NCBI RefSeq assembly: GCF_013337185.1
Contig: NZ_SWDE01000006.1
Location: forward strand, 1 to 64,000
Source: Serratia proteamaculans
GTDB lineage: Bacteria; Pseudomonadota; Gammaproteobacteria; Enterobacterales; Enterobacteriaceae
Length of the DNA stretch: 64,000 nucleotides
Direction: 5' to 3'
Shown: positions 64,000-64,000 of the stretch, piece by piece
How the letters are laid out: each line of letters begins with the position of its first letter
Position numbering within the stretch: position 1 is the first letter of the stretch
The notes under the pieces: generated by a model
What the model saw: the letters and a program-made list of their open reading frames with translations, nothing else
What the model was told of the DNA's origin: nothing
The model's database searches: none
Program-made: the position numbers and the translations under genes

Positions 64000-64000
64000 C

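Overview
The window reads as a chromosome segment of an enterobacterium close to Serratia. The order kgtP, yfiM, pssA, patZ, tapT, trxC, trmG and the later order emrB, emrA, emrR, ygaH, ygaZ, proX/W/V, nrdF/E/I/H, ygaM are the Escherichia coli 58-60 min neighbourhoods, with proteins of nearly the same length and strong motif agreement. A second outer-membrane factor beside emrA, two proX copies, a lysine/histidine-rich Asr protein and many LysR/MFS pairs fit Serratia better than Escherichia. The genus is an inference from recall, not a computed match.

Layout. 1-8,900: core metabolism and RNA modification (2-oxoglutarate uptake, phosphatidylserine synthase, lysine acetyltransferase, two tRNA/rRNA-modification-type enzymes, thioredoxin 2). 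8,900-22,000: drug efflux operon emrR-OMF-emrA-emrB, the ygaZH amino-acid exporter, an MFS/LysR pair, and the proU glycine-betaine importer with a duplicated binding protein. 22,000-29,000: a CitA/DcuS-type two-component system divergent from a 2-hydroxycarboxylate transporter, a secreted metallo-beta-lactamase-fold hydrolase, and a LysR/SDR pair. 29,300-34,400: a small toxin-antitoxin pair, then the class Ib ribonucleotide reductase operon nrdHIEF with two NrdR-type boxes 31 bp apart. 34,400-51,470: accessory core genes, including a PdxR/MocR regulator, ygaM, a NicO metal transporter, asr, several MFS/regulator pairs, an AraC protein with a membrane sensor half, a DoxX protein, an Smr nuclease and the yiaWV membrane-fusion pair.

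At about 51,480 the core ends. From there to 54,017 the sequence is lower in GC and full of debris: a 24-bp direct repeat, the clipped left end of an IS3-family element, a possible tail of a mobile-element protein, a lone gene with uracil-DNA-glycosylase-like motifs, repeated ACTGKTCAC words and a frameshifted serine-recombinase fragment. This looks like the worn edge of a genomic island.

54,018-63,999 is one tightly packed five-gene operon in which consecutive reading frames overlap or nearly touch. The last two genes have the hallmarks of DISARM DrmA (very large helicase) and DrmB (DUF1998). The three genes before them are not the usual DISARM partners: a 343-aa protein and a roughly 535-aa protein that I do not recognise, then a NERD-nuclease/UvrD-type helicase fusion. 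No DNA methyltransferase, DrmD, DrmMI/MII or DrmC is visible, although the window ends at the drmB stop codon. This is the best candidate for an undescribed system: a DISARM-core anti-phage or anti-plasmid module with a different accessory set.
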